Below, one piece after another: positions 34,976 to 44,473 of a stretch of 64,000 bases of DNA. The position numbers were made by a program, and so were the translations under genes. Each line of letters begins with the position of its first letter. The stretch's first letter is position 1. Source of the stretch: Paraglaciecola sp. T6c (lineage in GTDB: Bacteria > Pseudomonadota > Gammaproteobacteria > Enterobacterales > Alteromonadaceae); NCBI RefSeq assembly GCF_000014225.1, contig NC_008228.1:310001-374000 (forward strand), written 5' to 3'. The notes below the pieces were generated by a model that ran no database searches, was not told the DNA's origin, and saw nothing but the letters and a program-made list of their open reading frames with translations.

Positions 34976-37369
34976 CTAGAAGTTGCCTCTGATGCCAACA
35001 GAAATGCTGCGTCCCGGACGTGGTGCAATGTCTTTTAAGAATGAGGTGTGAACTCTGGCCTCAGTGTCAGTCAGGTTATTGCCTTTAAGAAAAACGGCAA
35101 TATCGTGACTAAAAACAGGTAGGTAATAAGACACACTCGCATCGATCAAGGTGTAGCCACTGGTGCTGGTTTCGTCAGATGAAACACGATCTTGTTCTTG
35201 GTAGCGGGTGATATCTAAATGCGCACTCAAATGTGCAGTTTGATAACTAAATTGTGTACCAAAGCGCAGTGGTGGCGTACGGGGTAAGTCTCCACCGTCT
35301 TTTAAACGTGCGCGCACGTAATCTGAGAACAAGGTTGCTTTGAATTCATCGGTTGCTTGCCAGGCTATTTGTGCCTCAAACCCATGTAAAATGACGTCAT
35401 CAGTTTGAAAAATATAAACCGGTAATTCGTCTGCATGCTCGTCTTCTTCGACACCGCTTTCTTCATGCTCGTGTTCATGATCGTGGCCGCTTTCGGCAAA
35501 CAAACCCGTGGCTGTTTGGTAGTAATAATTGTCCACTTGGTTGTAGAACGCGTTGAATACGAACCCAATGTCTCCTTGGGTTTTACGTAATGTGAGATCG
35601 ATATTGTTGGCGGTTTCAAGATCGATATCTTTTGAGGTGAGGCCGATACTTGAACCTTCGTCATTTAAGGCGAAAAGTGCGCCCACTTCATAGGTACCCG
35701 TACCAATATGCGCGCCGAAGGACAACAGTTCAGCTGCAGAAGGGGCACGTTCAGAGCGTGAAATTGACAATCCTAGGTTGTAACCCGGTGTAAAGTCCCA
35801 CACTAAGCCCGCGGATAAGCTCACTGGAGTAAATTCGTGATCTAGCTCGAAAACGCGTGTGACAGAGGCTTCTTCTTCATGCTCGTGGTCATGATCGTGC
35901 TCATCTTCTTCAGCTTCGTCGTCGTGGGCGTGCGCTTCAAGCGTTGGCAACAACACGTTATTTGCATCAATAGTGACACGCTCAATGCGGGCACCAAATT
36001 GCAATAACACGTCACCAAAGTGTTTTTCTTCCATGATGGCTAAAGCAATGGTTTGCGCTTCTGAGGGCGGCGTAAATGCTTCTTCGCCTTGAGCAGCAAC
36101 ATCACTGTTTTTGTAATGAATACTGAGCCCACCGTTCCAATCAGCAAATGGGGTATGAATAAAGTCGAGCTTTAGCTCATGTGTTTCGTTTTCGAATAAA
36201 GTGCCAACAGCGCCTTCTTCTATTTCCGCGTGTTCATAGTCGGTAAAACCGCCGCGTAAGTTAATCTTGCTGAGCCATTCGTTATCAAGGTTTAACTCAC
36301 CTAAAAGCTGTACGCGGGTTTGTTCTAAATCAGCGTAAACGCTTTCGTCTTCGCCTCCGTGCGAATGCCCGGGTATGCCATACTCGCGGTTAAATTGCTC
36401 AACGGCCACACCTATGTATCCTTGGTCCATTAGGTAGCTAGCACCTAAGGTGATGCCATCAGATTTTTCTGAACTGTTCTTAACCACGTGCTCTTGGGGC
36501 TCGTTTGAGTCAGCATCTGGTGCCACCGGAACGTCATAATCATTTGATTCTCGCCAATAGCCATCGGCGTAAAACCCAAATGACTCATAGCCAGTGGTCA
36601 CGTTAAATGAGCCAAGCTTTTTATCATCAACCGAGCTGGTTTCGAGTAACCATTCGCCGCGAGTGGTGTTGTCACTAGGTACTCGACCGTCGACTACGTT
36701 AACTACGCCACCAACAGCACCACTACCGTAAAATAATGTGGCAGGACCGCGCAGCACTTCAATTTGTTGAGATGTCGACGCTTCACTTGCTACCGAGTGG
36801 TCCGGCCCAACTCTTGATACATCACTGACGTCTAAACCGTTCTGTGAGATCAGCACCCGGGGGCCGCTTAGACCACGGATGATAGGGGTACTTGCGACAC
36901 CTCCATGAAAGTTTGATTGCACCCCAGGAAGCTTTTCTAAACTGTCACCCAATGTCGAGGCTTGTTGACGGCGCAAGGTTTCGCCTGATAACACACTCAC
37001 AGGAGACGCTGATTCCATCACCGACATATGAATGGGTGTGGCGTATACGTCAATTACTTCGATAGGCGAGCGCTGCAGAATAAATTCTATTTGCCTCGTG
37101 CCTTGTTCTGGCACCGAAATATCTTGATGTAGATGGGCAAAGCCCGGTGAAGAAATATGTAGCTCGTTCTTACCTTGCGTTAACTCTGTGAACGTAAAAC
37201 GGCCTTCTTGGTCGGTGATAGTTTCAATGCCGACACCTTCTACTTCTACCGTTGCTCCAGCAACCGCTCGGCCATCATTATTAACTACTGTGCCTTCAAT
37301 GGTTTGCGCTAAAACACTGGCTGGCAATAGCACGCTTATTAGGGCTGCTAGAGGAGATATCCTATTCAT
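34976..37369 (-). CDS. znuD: ZnuD-like TonB-dependent zinc receptor
   Basis: A 797-residue outer-membrane receptor. A signal peptide (MNRISPLAALISVLLPASVLA) is followed by a carboxypeptidase-D-like regulatory fold (about 22-95, GTVVNNDGRAVAGATVEVEG), a plug domain (about 115-225, ending IEVLRGPATLFYGSGAVGG) and a 22-strand barrel ending in Phe. Three extracellular-type loops are packed with His, Asp and Glu (about 335-340, 480-500 and 629-650), as in ZnuD of Neisseria. It is the first gene of an operon with the AztD-like lipoprotein. Two tandem Zur-like boxes lie directly upstream, so it should be made when zinc is low. The ATG at 37369 is chosen for the signal peptide. Confidence 0.92.
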   Translation of the reverse strand: MNRISPLAALISVLLPASVLAQTIEGTVVNNDGRAVAGATVEVEGVGIETITDQEGRFTFTELTQGKNELHISSPGFAHLHQDISVPEQGTRQIEFILQRSPIEVIDVYATPIHMSVMESASPVSVLSGETLRRQQASTLGDSLEKLPGVQSNFHGGVASTPIIRGLSGPRVLISQNGLDVSDVSRVGPDHSVASEASTSQQIEVLRGPATLFYGSGAVGGVVNVVDGRVPSDNTTRGEWLLETSSVDDKKLGSFNVTTGYESFGFYADGYWRESNDYDVPVAPDADSNEPQEHVVKNSSEKSDGITLGASYLMDQGYIGVAVEQFNREYGIPGHSHGGEDESVYADLEQTRVQLLGELNLDNEWLSKINLRGGFTDYEHAEIEEGAVGTLFENETHELKLDFIHTPFADWNGGLSIHYKNSDVAAQGEEAFTPPSEAQTIALAIMEEKHFGDVLLQFGARIERVTIDANNVLLPTLEAHAHDDEAEEDEHDHDHEHEEEASVTRVFELDHEFTPVSLSAGLVWDFTPGYNLGLSISRSERAPSAAELLSFGAHIGTGTYEVGALFALNDEGSSIGLTSKDIDLETANNIDLTLRKTQGDIGFVFNAFYNQVDNYYYQTATGLFAESGHDHEHEHEESGVEEDEHADELPVYIFQTDDVILHGFEAQIAWQATDEFKATLFSDYVRARLKDGGDLPRTPPLRFGTQFSYQTAHLSAHLDITRYQEQDRVSSDETSTSGYTLIDASVSYYLPVFSHDIAVFLKGNNLTDTEARVHTSFLKDIAPRPGRSISVGIRGNF

Positions 37370-37384
37370 TTTATGTTCCCGTGT

Positions 37385-37430
37385 GATGTTATATTGTATC
37401 ATTTATCAAATGTTATGTTATATTGTAACC
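37385..37430. promoter_or_regulatory. Two tandem Zur-like boxes between znuD and zrgA
   Basis: ATGTTATATTGTATCAT (from 37386) and ATGTTATATTGTAAC (from 37415) are spaced 29 bases apart. Both follow the Gammaproteobacterial Zur pattern ATGTTATAnTATAACAT, the left half perfectly and the right half with one to three differences. They sit just upstream of znuD and about 155-200 bases from zrgA, in the divergent region, so one or both units may be repressed by Zur. Confidence 0.7.
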
Positions 37431-37586
37431 AATTGAAAGGGCGCAAAACCAAATAATAAGTGAATTCATCGAATGCCTTTAGGGCAAGCCAGCGCCGAAT
37501 TAATCTTTAAATTAAGTCGATAGACGCGTCATTAAGTAGAGCCAGCAGTAAAGGGTTTTGCATTTATAAGGAAGGAGATACAAGCC

Positions 37587-38264
37587 ATGATCAAACGCAT
37601 AACAATGCTCACAGCCCTAATGAACTGTTGTTTTTCAACGACAGCCCAAGTGCATCAGCATGGTCAGGGACAGTTGTTTGTTTCACAAGAAAACAGCGAC
37701 TGGCACGTGCAATTTATTTTGCCTGCTGCCGATGTACTTGGCTTCGAACATGCTCCTGAGAATGCACAGCAAGAAAAGATCTTACATTCACTCATTCAAC
37801 GGCTAGATAAAAATGACGCTGTAGTCGATTTAGGTGAACACTGCACATTAAGTGAGGTAACGCACTCTTTGAGCGAGCATTCTTTATCCGACGATCACGA
37901 AAGTGGTGGCAACAAAGATTTGCATGAAGATAAGCGTTATAACGATCACCATGCCCACGAGGAACATAGCTCCAGTGAAAACCACCATGCTGACAATCAC
38001 GATGAAGACCTTTTAGCGGATGAAGAGCTTTCAGCGGGTAAAGGGCCTTCAGCGGGTAAAAAGCCCTCAGATCGGCTGAAACACGCAGAGCACCAAGATG
38101 TAGAGGTTGAATACCACTTTGCTTGCGACACAAGTCATAAAAAATTATCCGTACCCCTGTTTCAGTGGTTGCCGTCCCTAGGTCGTATTCAAGCCCAGTG
38201 GATAACCGACGCTGGGCAGGGAACTGCCGTCTTAAACCCAGAAAACCCTAATTTGGAGTGGTGA
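37587..38264 (+). CDS. zrgA: ZrgA-type zinc uptake protein (DUF2796)
   Basis: A 225-residue exported protein with signal peptide (residues 1-20) and the DUF2796 pattern: HQHGQGQLFVSQEN near the start, then LPAADVLGFEHAP and a C-terminal LFQWLPSLGRIQAQWIT. Between about 90 and 170 lies a loop full of His, Asp and Glu, with a short in-frame duplication (SAGKGP/SAGKKP). In Vibrio cholerae ZrgA is part of ZrgABCDE, a zinc uptake system. It should bind zinc in the periplasm. GGAAGGAG lies nine bases before the ATG. It is first in a rightward operon with zur; the ABC partners of Zrg lie 7 kb away in this window. Confidence 0.88.
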   Translation: MIKRITMLTALMNCCFSTTAQVHQHGQGQLFVSQENSDWHVQFILPAADVLGFEHAPENAQQEKILHSLIQRLDKNDAVVDLGEHCTLSEVTHSLSEHSLSDDHESGGNKDLHEDKRYNDHHAHEEHSSSENHHADNHDEDLLADEELSAGKGPSAGKKPSDRLKHAEHQDVEVEYHFACDTSHKKLSVPLFQWLPSLGRIQAQWITDAGQGTAVLNPENPNLEW

Positions 38265-38266
38265 GT

Positions 38267-38746
38267 ATGGGTGCTGTAGCGACAGAAGATTATTTCAAAA
38301 TTGCTAAAGGGGTATGTGAGAAAGCGGGCAGTCGTTTGACTGACACCCGCCAACACATGCTTGAAGTGCTAATTGAGGTTAATAAGCCATTGTCGGCCTA
38401 TGAAATAACTGAGCAATACAACCAAATCATTAAGCCTAAAATTATGACGATGTCTGTTTATCGCATATTGGACTTTTTAGAGTCGGTACACTTAGTGCAC
38501 CGACTGCAATCTATCAACAAGTACGTTGTTTGCAATCATTCATTGGGAGCCTGTCATCATCATCCACCTCTCTACATGATTTGCAAATCATGCCAGCACA
38601 TCGAAGAAGTCGAGCTACCAGATGAGGTGATAAGTACCCTTACACAGCAGGCAAAAAGTGTTGGTTTTTCATCCGTCGGATCACAAGTGGAACTTTATAG
38701 CGTGTGTGCAAAATGCAAATCGACGAGCAATCAAAACCTATCGTGA
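38267..38746 (+). CDS. zur: Fur-family zinc uptake regulator Zur
   Basis: A 159-residue Fur-type repressor. The winged helix-turn-helix covers about 1-85 (TDTRQHMLEVLIEVNKPLSA, MTMSVYRILDFLESVHLVHRL). The metal and dimerisation domain has two Cys pairs (CKSC and CAKC) for the structural zinc and an HHHPP histidine cluster typical of the sensing site in Zur. It represses zinc uptake genes when zinc is sufficient. The ATG at 38267 follows GGAG by eight bases and lies two bases after the zrgA stop, so the two are coupled. It probably controls itself through the Zur-like boxes upstream of zrgA. Confidence 0.92.
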   Translation: MGAVATEDYFKIAKGVCEKAGSRLTDTRQHMLEVLIEVNKPLSAYEITEQYNQIIKPKIMTMSVYRILDFLESVHLVHRLQSINKYVVCNHSLGACHHHPPLYMICKSCQHIEEVELPDEVISTLTQQAKSVGFSSVGSQVELYSVCAKCKSTSNQNLS

Positions 38747-38753
38747 GACCTTT

Positions 38754-39164
38754 ATGACTAAGTTACAACACGTGAGCGATAAAGCGGCAGTGGGGCTGTC
38801 GCTACTGTGTATGGTTCACTGCCTTTTCTTACCCTTTGTTTTAATACTACTGCCACCGCTCTCTGGTGTGCTGGCTTTTAATGACGAGTTATTTCATCGC
38901 TGGATGATGTACGCGGTTGTACCCATCAGCTCGGTGGCGCTTTTTATTGGCTATTTTCATCACCGAAGCAACAAAGTGTTAGCGATTTGCTTAACAGGGT
39001 TGGCGCTTTTAATCGCTGCGACTTTATTGGGGCACGCCACCCTGGGCAGGTACGGCGAAGTGATTTTAACCGTGATTGGTACCAGCATAATCGCTTATGG
39101 GCACTTGCTTAATTATCACTTACGTCGCCAATGCAACCAAGTAGACATTCTTAAACAGGACTAA
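38754..39164 (+). CDS. MerC-domain membrane protein
   Basis: A 136-residue inner-membrane protein with four hydrophobic segments (about 12-34, 46-67, 74-93 and 97-112). In the first segment lies CMVHCLFLP, the metal-binding cysteine pair of MerC-type mercury transporters. Non-mer homologues of this type often sit in zinc operons of marine bacteria and may move zinc or another soft metal. It starts seven bases after the zur stop, using the ATG at 38754; a longer frame that runs into zur is not used in my reading. Confidence 0.85.
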   Translation: MTKLQHVSDKAAVGLSLLCMVHCLFLPFVLILLPPLSGVLAFNDELFHRWMMYAVVPISSVALFIGYFHHRSNKVLAICLTGLALLIAATLLGHATLGRYGEVILTVIGTSIIAYGHLLNYHLRRQCNQVDILKQD

Positions 39165-39168
39165 ATCA

Positions 39169-40416
39169 ATGCAAGATTCAATGCAAGAGCCAGTGCAAAA
39201 CAGCTCAGGAAACGCTCATCGAAAACTGCCGGTTACAGTACTTTCAGGCTTTTTAGGGGCAGGTAAAACCACGGTGCTCAGCCATGTACTGAATAATCGA
39301 CAAGGCAAAAAAGTGGCGGTTATTGTCAACGATATGAGTGAAATTAATATTGATGGCTCATTGTTAAAAAATGAGATCACACTTAATCGAAACGATGAAA
39401 AACTGGTAGAAATGAGCAACGGCTGTATTTGTTGCACCCTCAGAGAAGACTTGCTGATTGAGGTGGGCAAACTTGCCAACTCAGGGAAATTTGATTATCT
39501 AGTGATTGAATCCACCGGTATTTCAGAGCCACTACCGGTAGCCGAAACTTTTACCTTTGCCGATGAAGATGGTGTATCGCTGTCAGATGTTGCCACGCTG
39601 GACACCATGGTAACCGTGGTCGATGGCGTTAATTTTCTCAAAGATTATGACGAGGCAGAGTATTTATCACAAACCGACGAAAGCTTAGGGGAAGAGGACG
39701 AACGCAGTGTCGCCGACCTACTCATTGAGCAAGTGGAGTTTGCTGATGTGTTACTGGTGTCAAAAACTGACTTAATTGATAGCACAGAAGTTGAGCGCCT
39801 AAACGCCATCTTGAAAAACCTAAATACCCGAGCGCGAATCATCCCCATTGCAAACGGCCAGGTGAACATCGCCGATATCATCGGAACTGAACTATTCGAT
39901 TTTGAGCAGGCGCAACAAGCACCAGGTTGGTTACAAGAAATGCGCGGTGAGCATAACCCAGAAACAGAAGAGTATGGTATCCAAAGCTTCAGTTACACGG
40001 CTAGGCGGCCATTTTATCCCCAGAAGTTCTATGACTTTTTGCATAACACCAAAGGTTACGGCAAGTTGTTGCGCTCTAAAGGCTATTTTTGGTTAGCCTC
40101 CCGCCCTGAATTTGCAGGACAATGGAATCAAGCTGGTGGCATTGCCCGCTATGGTTTTGGAGGCTTATTTTGGAAAGCCGTACCTAAGGCGCAATGGCCC
40201 ACCGACGAGGAATACCTTGAGTCGATCGACGCGTTATGGGAAGAGCCCTTTGGTGACATGCGTCAAGAGCTCGTGTTCATTGGTCAGAACCTGGACGAAG
40301 CGGCGATCACTAACGCGTTAGACGAATGCTTGTTAACAGATGACGCCCTGCTGCAAGGAAAGGCGCATTGGAAAACGCTGGCTGATCCTTTTCCAGCGTG
40401 GGAGAACGAAGCATGA
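39169..40416 (+). CDS. zigA: COG0523 (CobW/ZigA-type) GTP-dependent metallochaperone
   Basis: A 415-residue G3E GTPase. The P-loop is [10 protein letters not shown] (26-35), a switch region follows, then the metal-binding CxCC motif (SNGCICCTL, Cys86-Cys88-Cys89), a Walker B (ESTGISEP), SKTD as guanine specificity, and the CobW C-terminal domain (about 265-400). Zur-regulated members (ZigA, YciC, ZNG1) deliver zinc to client enzymes during scarcity. It starts four bases after the MerC stop and overlaps DUF1826 by four bases, fitting a translationally coupled zinc operon. The symbol is by group; the client is unknown. Confidence 0.88.
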   Translation: MQDSMQEPVQNSSGNAHRKLPVTVLSGFLGAGKTTVLSHVLNNRQGKKVAVIVNDMSEINIDGSLLKNEITLNRNDEKLVEMSNGCICCTLREDLLIEVGKLANSGKFDYLVIESTGISEPLPVAETFTFADEDGVSLSDVATLDTMVTVVDGVNFLKDYDEAEYLSQTDESLGEEDERSVADLLIEQVEFADVLLVSKTDLIDSTEVERLNAILKNLNTRARIIPIANGQVNIADIIGTELFDFEQAQQAPGWLQEMRGEHNPETEEYGIQSFSYTARRPFYPQKFYDFLHNTKGYGKLLRSKGYFWLASRPEFAGQWNQAGGIARYGFGGLFWKAVPKAQWPTDEEYLESIDALWEEPFGDMRQELVFIGQNLDEAAITNALDECLLTDDALLQGKAHWKTLADPFPAWENEA

Positions 40417-41114
40417 GCATCGCTACTCCACTGCACGACCAAGAACACGTCACTGCTGGGCAACGCACTAACGCCTTAATGTCTGAAATGACTCACTCGC
40501 ACAGTGACGAGTTCACTGTTCTGACCGATATTTACCAAGACACGCACAATTTGGTTGTGTGGCAGCGTTCACTTAGCGAAGAATTGCTCGCTCATGTAGC
40601 ACATTGCATAGAGGAAAATCCGCGCCTGAATCTCGAGAAGAGCATTCGTGCTAACGCTATTATCGAAGATATCAACGAGTTATTAACTCCACGTGGCTTC
40701 AACGATGAGTTTACTGACAACATCGCGTCATTGGTGGATATGTTCTGCTGTTTGTTTGACTTAAAGCGGGTTGGATTGCGTCTAAAAGTGTTGGAACAAG
40801 CCATGTGTCCTCGCTTCCATGTGGATTGGGTGCCGTGTCGGTTAGTCACCACCTTTAGTGGCACAGGTACCCAGTGGCTCCCCCACGATAAGGTTGATCG
40901 CACTAAATTAGGCACGGGTAATAACGGCATGCCAGATGATCAATCAGGTTTGTATGCTGAGCCAAACGCGATTCAAGCGCTGGCAGTAGGCGACGTGGCA
41001 CTGCTTAAGGGGGAAGGCTGGGAAGGAAATGAAGGCGCAGGCCTAGTGCATCGCTCACCACCTAATGAAGCGAATGAGAAGCGCCTATTATTGACCTTGG
41101 ACTTTATTTCATAA
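40413..41114 (+). CDS. DUF1826 protein
   Basis: A 233-residue cytoplasmic protein with the DUF1826 pattern: [18 protein letters not shown], then [37 protein letters not shown] and a C-terminal GLVHRSPPN. The His-Val-Asp and later His recall the facial triad of Fe(II)/2-oxoglutarate oxygenases, but this is only a resemblance. The gene starts inside the COG0523 stop (ATGA). DUF1826 genes often sit next to COG0523 genes in zinc operons, so it is probably a client or partner of that GTPase. Function unknown. Confidence 0.85.
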   Translation: MSIATPLHDQEHVTAGQRTNALMSEMTHSHSDEFTVLTDIYQDTHNLVVWQRSLSEELLAHVAHCIEENPRLNLEKSIRANAIIEDINELLTPRGFNDEFTDNIASLVDMFCCLFDLKRVGLRLKVLEQAMCPRFHVDWVPCRLVTTFSGTGTQWLPHDKVDRTKLGTGNNGMPDDQSGLYAEPNAIQALAVGDVALLKGEGWEGNEGAGLVHRSPPNEANEKRLLLTLDFIS

Positions 41115-41273
41115 GCCTAAGGCGCTTTCTCAATGCGGGTTTTATTGCATTATCGCCAGTAGAAGGTCAATTGTTCGAACGATAACAGGCAACCATTTAT
41201 CGTTCATTTTTTCATTCATTTTTAATCGGGCTAGTCAATGTACTAGTCAACGAGTAAGGGAACTGCGCAGTAT

Positions 41274-42194
41274 ATGGGTATGACATTACCGGATATTACA
41301 TCCAGCGAAAACGTGGCATCAGCCGCACCGCTTAAATGGGTTGGCATGGAAGGCATAACCGTGCCTATTCAAGTACCAATGTCAGGTGAGGTGCCAGCAT
41401 ATGTGAACGCGAAAACCGATGTGTATGTCAGTTTGGATAAAAGCGACGCGAAAGGCATTCATATGTCGCGTTTATTCTTAAAATTGAATGACATTTTGGG
41501 TACAGAGTTACTAAGCAGCACTAGCCTTACAGCCTTGTTGAATGAGCTAATTTTATCGCAACAGGGGCTCAGCCAAGGGGCTAAGGTAAACTTAGACTTT
41601 GCGCTAACGCTTCGTAAAAAGGCGTTGCTAAGCAATGAGTTTGGTTATCAGAGTTATCCTATTGGCATATCGACTCAGTTGGTTAAAGGGGTAGCGCGTA
41701 CGGTTTTATCGTTAACCATTGCTTATTCAAGTACGTGCCCGTGCTCATCTGCCTTGGCTCAACAAGCGCTAAGTGATGCTATCTCCCAGCGATTTGACGA
41801 TGAGATGATATCTAAAAGCGAGCTAACCCAGTGGATAACGTCTAAAACAGGCGCCGTTGCTACTCCACACAGTCAACGTTCTTATGCCTACATCAAACTC
41901 ACGCTAGATGGGGATGCGCTGCCTAACTTGCCTGAACTCATCACATTGCTTGAAACAACAATTGGCACGCCAGTGCAAACCGCGGTAAAACGCCAAGACG
42001 AGCAAGCATTTGCCAAATTAAATGCTGAGAATTTGATGTTTTGCGAAGACGCTGCAAGACGATTGAAACGCGCCCTTGAGCGCAAGGAAAATGTACTCGA
42101 TTATTGGTTCAAAGTGGAGCACCAAGAAAGCTTACACGCACACAATGCAGTGGCCATCGATTTCAAGGACAACGCCGATGAAGACACTATGTAA
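41274..42194 (+). CDS. folE2: GTP cyclohydrolase FolE2 (type IB)
   Basis: A 306-residue type IB GTP cyclohydrolase, which makes 7,8-dihydroneopterin triphosphate for folate. The family core is seen in VPMSGEVPAYVNAKTDVYVSL, the active-site Cys in YSSTCPCSSALA, and FCEDAARRLKRAL near the end. FolE2 works with metals other than zinc and replaces zinc-dependent FolE when zinc is short; Zur-controlled copies are common. It lies 160 bases after DUF1826 in the same direction. I found no clear Zur box in that gap, so it may depend on the upstream transcript. Its end overlaps the next gene by 17 bases. Confidence 0.93.
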   Translation: MGMTLPDITSSENVASAAPLKWVGMEGITVPIQVPMSGEVPAYVNAKTDVYVSLDKSDAKGIHMSRLFLKLNDILGTELLSSTSLTALLNELILSQQGLSQGAKVNLDFALTLRKKALLSNEFGYQSYPIGISTQLVKGVARTVLSLTIAYSSTCPCSSALAQQALSDAISQRFDDEMISKSELTQWITSKTGAVATPHSQRSYAYIKLTLDGDALPNLPELITLLETTIGTPVQTAVKRQDEQAFAKLNAENLMFCEDAARRLKRALERKENVLDYWFKVEHQESLHAHNAVAIDFKDNADEDTM

Positions 42195-43173
42195 AGCAGT
42201 TTGTTTGGGCACTTTGGTTGCGATGAGCAGTGGCTGTGTCATGCAAAGCCAGATTGTTTCCCCCCGTCTCGCTAAACAGCCACCTATAGCGCCGGCAAGC
42301 CCACGCGTTGTAGCTCAAGATGTCGACATTGGGGCAGCGCAAGGCAGTGAAAACACCTCTGGTATGGATGGTTTCAAGGTGGTCACGTGGAATACAGAGC
42401 ATTTTGCATATCCCAGCAACGCAGGGTGTAAACCAAGAACAAGCGAAGATATCGCGGCAATAAAAGCGTATATCGCTGGGTTAGGTGCCAGTGTAATCGC
42501 CTTACAAGAAGTGGCATCAAGGGAGGCGCTGCGTTTAGTTTTTCCCGAAAGTGATTGGACGTTGGTGCTTTCGGCCAGAGCTGACAGCCCTGCTTACGAG
42601 TGCAGAGAAAGCGGGTTTACCTCCACTCAGCAAAAAGTAGCGTTTGCGATTAAAAAAGGCATTTCAATTCTTCAAGTACAGCAAAATGCCCAGCTAGGAT
42701 TGCAAAAAATAGGGTTACGCTTTGGCTTAGCCGTGACGGTAGACACACCGTTAGGCCCGACCGATATATTAAATGTACACTTAAAAAGCGGCTGTTTTGT
42801 AGATGATTACGCAACGAGCGATAAAGCTGCATGTCAGACGCTCGCTCAGCAAGTTCCCGTGTTAGAAGAATGGCTTGCAGCTCACCAAACGTTGGGGGTG
42901 CCTTACATGGTGCTCGGTGACTTCAATCATAGATTGGCAAGTGAAAACAACTACTTAGCTAGCAGACTAACCAGTGATGAATACGGTATTGATATCGCCA
43001 CACAAGCATTACGTGGTTGTCATCCTCGTTACCCTGAGCCGATTGATCATATTTTGCTAGGAGGCATGCAAAGCACATTAATAGCGGCATCCGCCCATGT
43101 GCACAGGTATAAAAACATGGATGAAGAGGCCATGTTGAGCGACCACTGTGCGGTGTCACTTTTTCTAAAGTAG
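42178..43173 (+). CDS. Endonuclease/exonuclease/phosphatase-family lipoprotein
   Basis: A 331-residue protein starting MKTLCKAVCLGTLVAMSSGC, a signal with lipobox-like end, so probably lipid-anchored. The EEP fold is visible from FKVVTWNTEHF, through VIALQEV (metal-binding Glu) and VLGDFNHR to LSDHCAVSLFL at the end. These are the catalytic Asn, Glu, Asp and His of DNase I-like phosphodiesterases. The substrate could be DNA, RNA or a phospholipid; phosphate or nucleoside scavenging is possible. AAGGAC lies seven bases before the ATG, inside folE2. Translational coupling with folE2 suggests it is also made under zinc limitation. Confidence 0.82.
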   Translation: MKTLCKAVCLGTLVAMSSGCVMQSQIVSPRLAKQPPIAPASPRVVAQDVDIGAAQGSENTSGMDGFKVVTWNTEHFAYPSNAGCKPRTSEDIAAIKAYIAGLGASVIALQEVASREALRLVFPESDWTLVLSARADSPAYECRESGFTSTQQKVAFAIKKGISILQVQQNAQLGLQKIGLRFGLAVTVDTPLGPTDILNVHLKSGCFVDDYATSDKAACQTLAQQVPVLEEWLAAHQTLGVPYMVLGDFNHRLASENNYLASRLTSDEYGIDIATQALRGCHPRYPEPIDHILLGGMQSTLIAASAHVHRYKNMDEEAMLSDHCAVSLFLK

Positions 43174-43188
43174 TCAATAGAAGTGCAT

Positions 43189-43848
43189 CTAGTGCGTGCG
43201 ATATTCGTCGGGTTGCTCGTTAAACTTTTCAATTTGTGACACGTTTAGAATGTATGCCGATGTGCCTTGATGATCTTCAAACAAGCCTTTTTCTAATACG
43301 CCGGTGAGGGTAAAGGCTTGGCTCATCATGATCTTTGAAAAGCCGTCGATCAAATCCACATAAATCATCTGATTCGGCGGGGGTGGCGGGTAGTGAATGC
43401 ATGCGCCGTAGTAAGGCACCAAAAAAAAGCGTTTAACGCTTCTGTCTTCGTTCAAGTCGATAGGTACCATATAACCTGAAATACTGACCGCTTTACCTAT
43501 GGCGTCTTCGACCACGTTAGTGGAGTATAAGGCTGATTGGTAGCGCTGGTTGGTGGTAGCTTGCAAAGAAAGGGTTACTTGTTCGCTCAGCGACTTGTCG
43601 CTACTTGATTGATATTTTGCCAGCACTTCTTTGTCTGACTTGGGTAACAGTTCTCCCCAGCCTAAAGGGGTTATTTCATCGTTAGCTAAGCGTTCGCGCA
43701 ATTCAGTATCAGGGCTAACGTACAGCACAGAGCTGGAAAACAGTTTACTTAATTGCATCGACCAATTGCGTTCCGGCAGTTTGGTTAGCAAGATACCCGC
43801 TCCAAAAAAGAGCAGCAAAATAGCAGTCACTTTAATTTTACTGCTCAT
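43189..43848 (-). CDS. DUF3299 protein with membrane anchor (Zrg-associated)
   Basis: A 219-residue protein with one N-terminal hydrophobic helix (about 5-22) and a periplasmic DUF3299 domain. The most conserved stretch is VPYYGACIHYPPPPPNQMIY, with Cys150, His152 and a run of five prolines. GTSAYILNVSQIEKF closes the fold. DUF3299 proteins accompany the ZrgBC ABC transporter in Vibrio (ZrgD/ZrgE from memory). It should be tethered to the inner membrane facing the periplasm. I start at the ATG at 43848 (MSSKIKVTAILLLFF) with GAGGAG ten bases upstream; a longer frame exists. It is the third gene of a leftward operon. Confidence 0.78.
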   Translation of the reverse strand: MSSKIKVTAILLLFFGAGILLTKLPERNWSMQLSKLFSSSVLYVSPDTELRERLANDEITPLGWGELLPKSDKEVLAKYQSSSDKSLSEQVTLSLQATTNQRYQSALYSTNVVEDAIGKAVSISGYMVPIDLNEDRSVKRFFLVPYYGACIHYPPPPPNQMIYVDLIDGFSKIMMSQAFTLTGVLEKGLFEDHQGTSAYILNVSQIEKFNEQPDEYRTH

Positions 43849-43933
43849 TGAGGGGGAACTCCTCGAAATCCTAGGGCTCCTTTGGCGTAGCACATATGTT
43901 TTCTTACTTTACTTCTTTCATCAGACCTTATTT

Positions 43934-44473
43934 TTATATCGCGCTTACTTGGATGTTTTGCTGAAAACTAATCGGCTCGTCTTTTTCTAACGCATTAATA
44001 TGTAGCGATATCTTGTGGTTACCCGGCTTGCTGACTTGATATTTTAATGGATAACTGCCTGAGACCCCGCGGACTGGCATTTGCACCCCTTCTAAAAAAC
44101 GAACGTTCTCGCTACCTGAAAAGGTAATCACCACATTTTGATAACCATCAGGAATGTCGTATTGAATATTGAGCGTTGCATCTGTGTTAGCAGGTGTATC
44201 GATTGATCTAGGGTGGCTAACAGAAATAGGTAGGCTGACTTTTTCCTGCGAAAGCATGTCTTGCAGCGGGTGAAACGAAGGGAAAATTCCAAAGTTACGG
44301 CCACCGTGAAACTGACAAGCGTTTGCTTGAATCGATACGCTGCTCAACACCAATAAGCTAATAACTGACCGTTTTCTTAGCAAAGGATATGCTCTTGGCG
44401 CTGTTAGCATGCTATCTGTTACAGACCCGATAAAGGCCATAAATGAAGTGGTTAAAGAATGTTGAGTTTGCAT
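43934..44473 (-). CDS. Hypothetical exported protein between two DUF3299 genes
   Basis: A 179-residue protein whose N-terminus up to about 52 has a charged start, then a hydrophobic segment (RSVISLLVLSSVSIQANA) that fits a signal peptide. The mature part starts CQFHGGRNFGIF and has a beta-sandwich look (DATLNIQYDIPDGYQNVVI, LKYQVSKPGNHKISLHI), like an immunoglobulin-type accessory domain. It begins directly after the upstream DUF3299 stop with a strong GAGGAGG site. Placed between two DUF3299 genes and facing the Zrg ABC genes, it is probably a periplasmic part of that zinc system, but I recognise no family. Confidence 0.75.
   Translation of the reverse strand: MQTQHSLTTSFMAFIGSVTDSMLTAPRAYPLLRKRSVISLLVLSSVSIQANACQFHGGRNFGIFPSFHPLQDMLSQEKVSLPISVSHPRSIDTPANTDATLNIQYDIPDGYQNVVITFSGSENVRFLEGVQMPVRGVSGSYPLKYQVSKPGNHKISLHINALEKDEPISFQQNIQVSAI

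Noticed and set aside
41115-41273. Expected Zur box upstream of folE2
   Set aside because: I looked for the ATGTTATAnTATAACAT pattern and found no acceptable match, so no site is reported.
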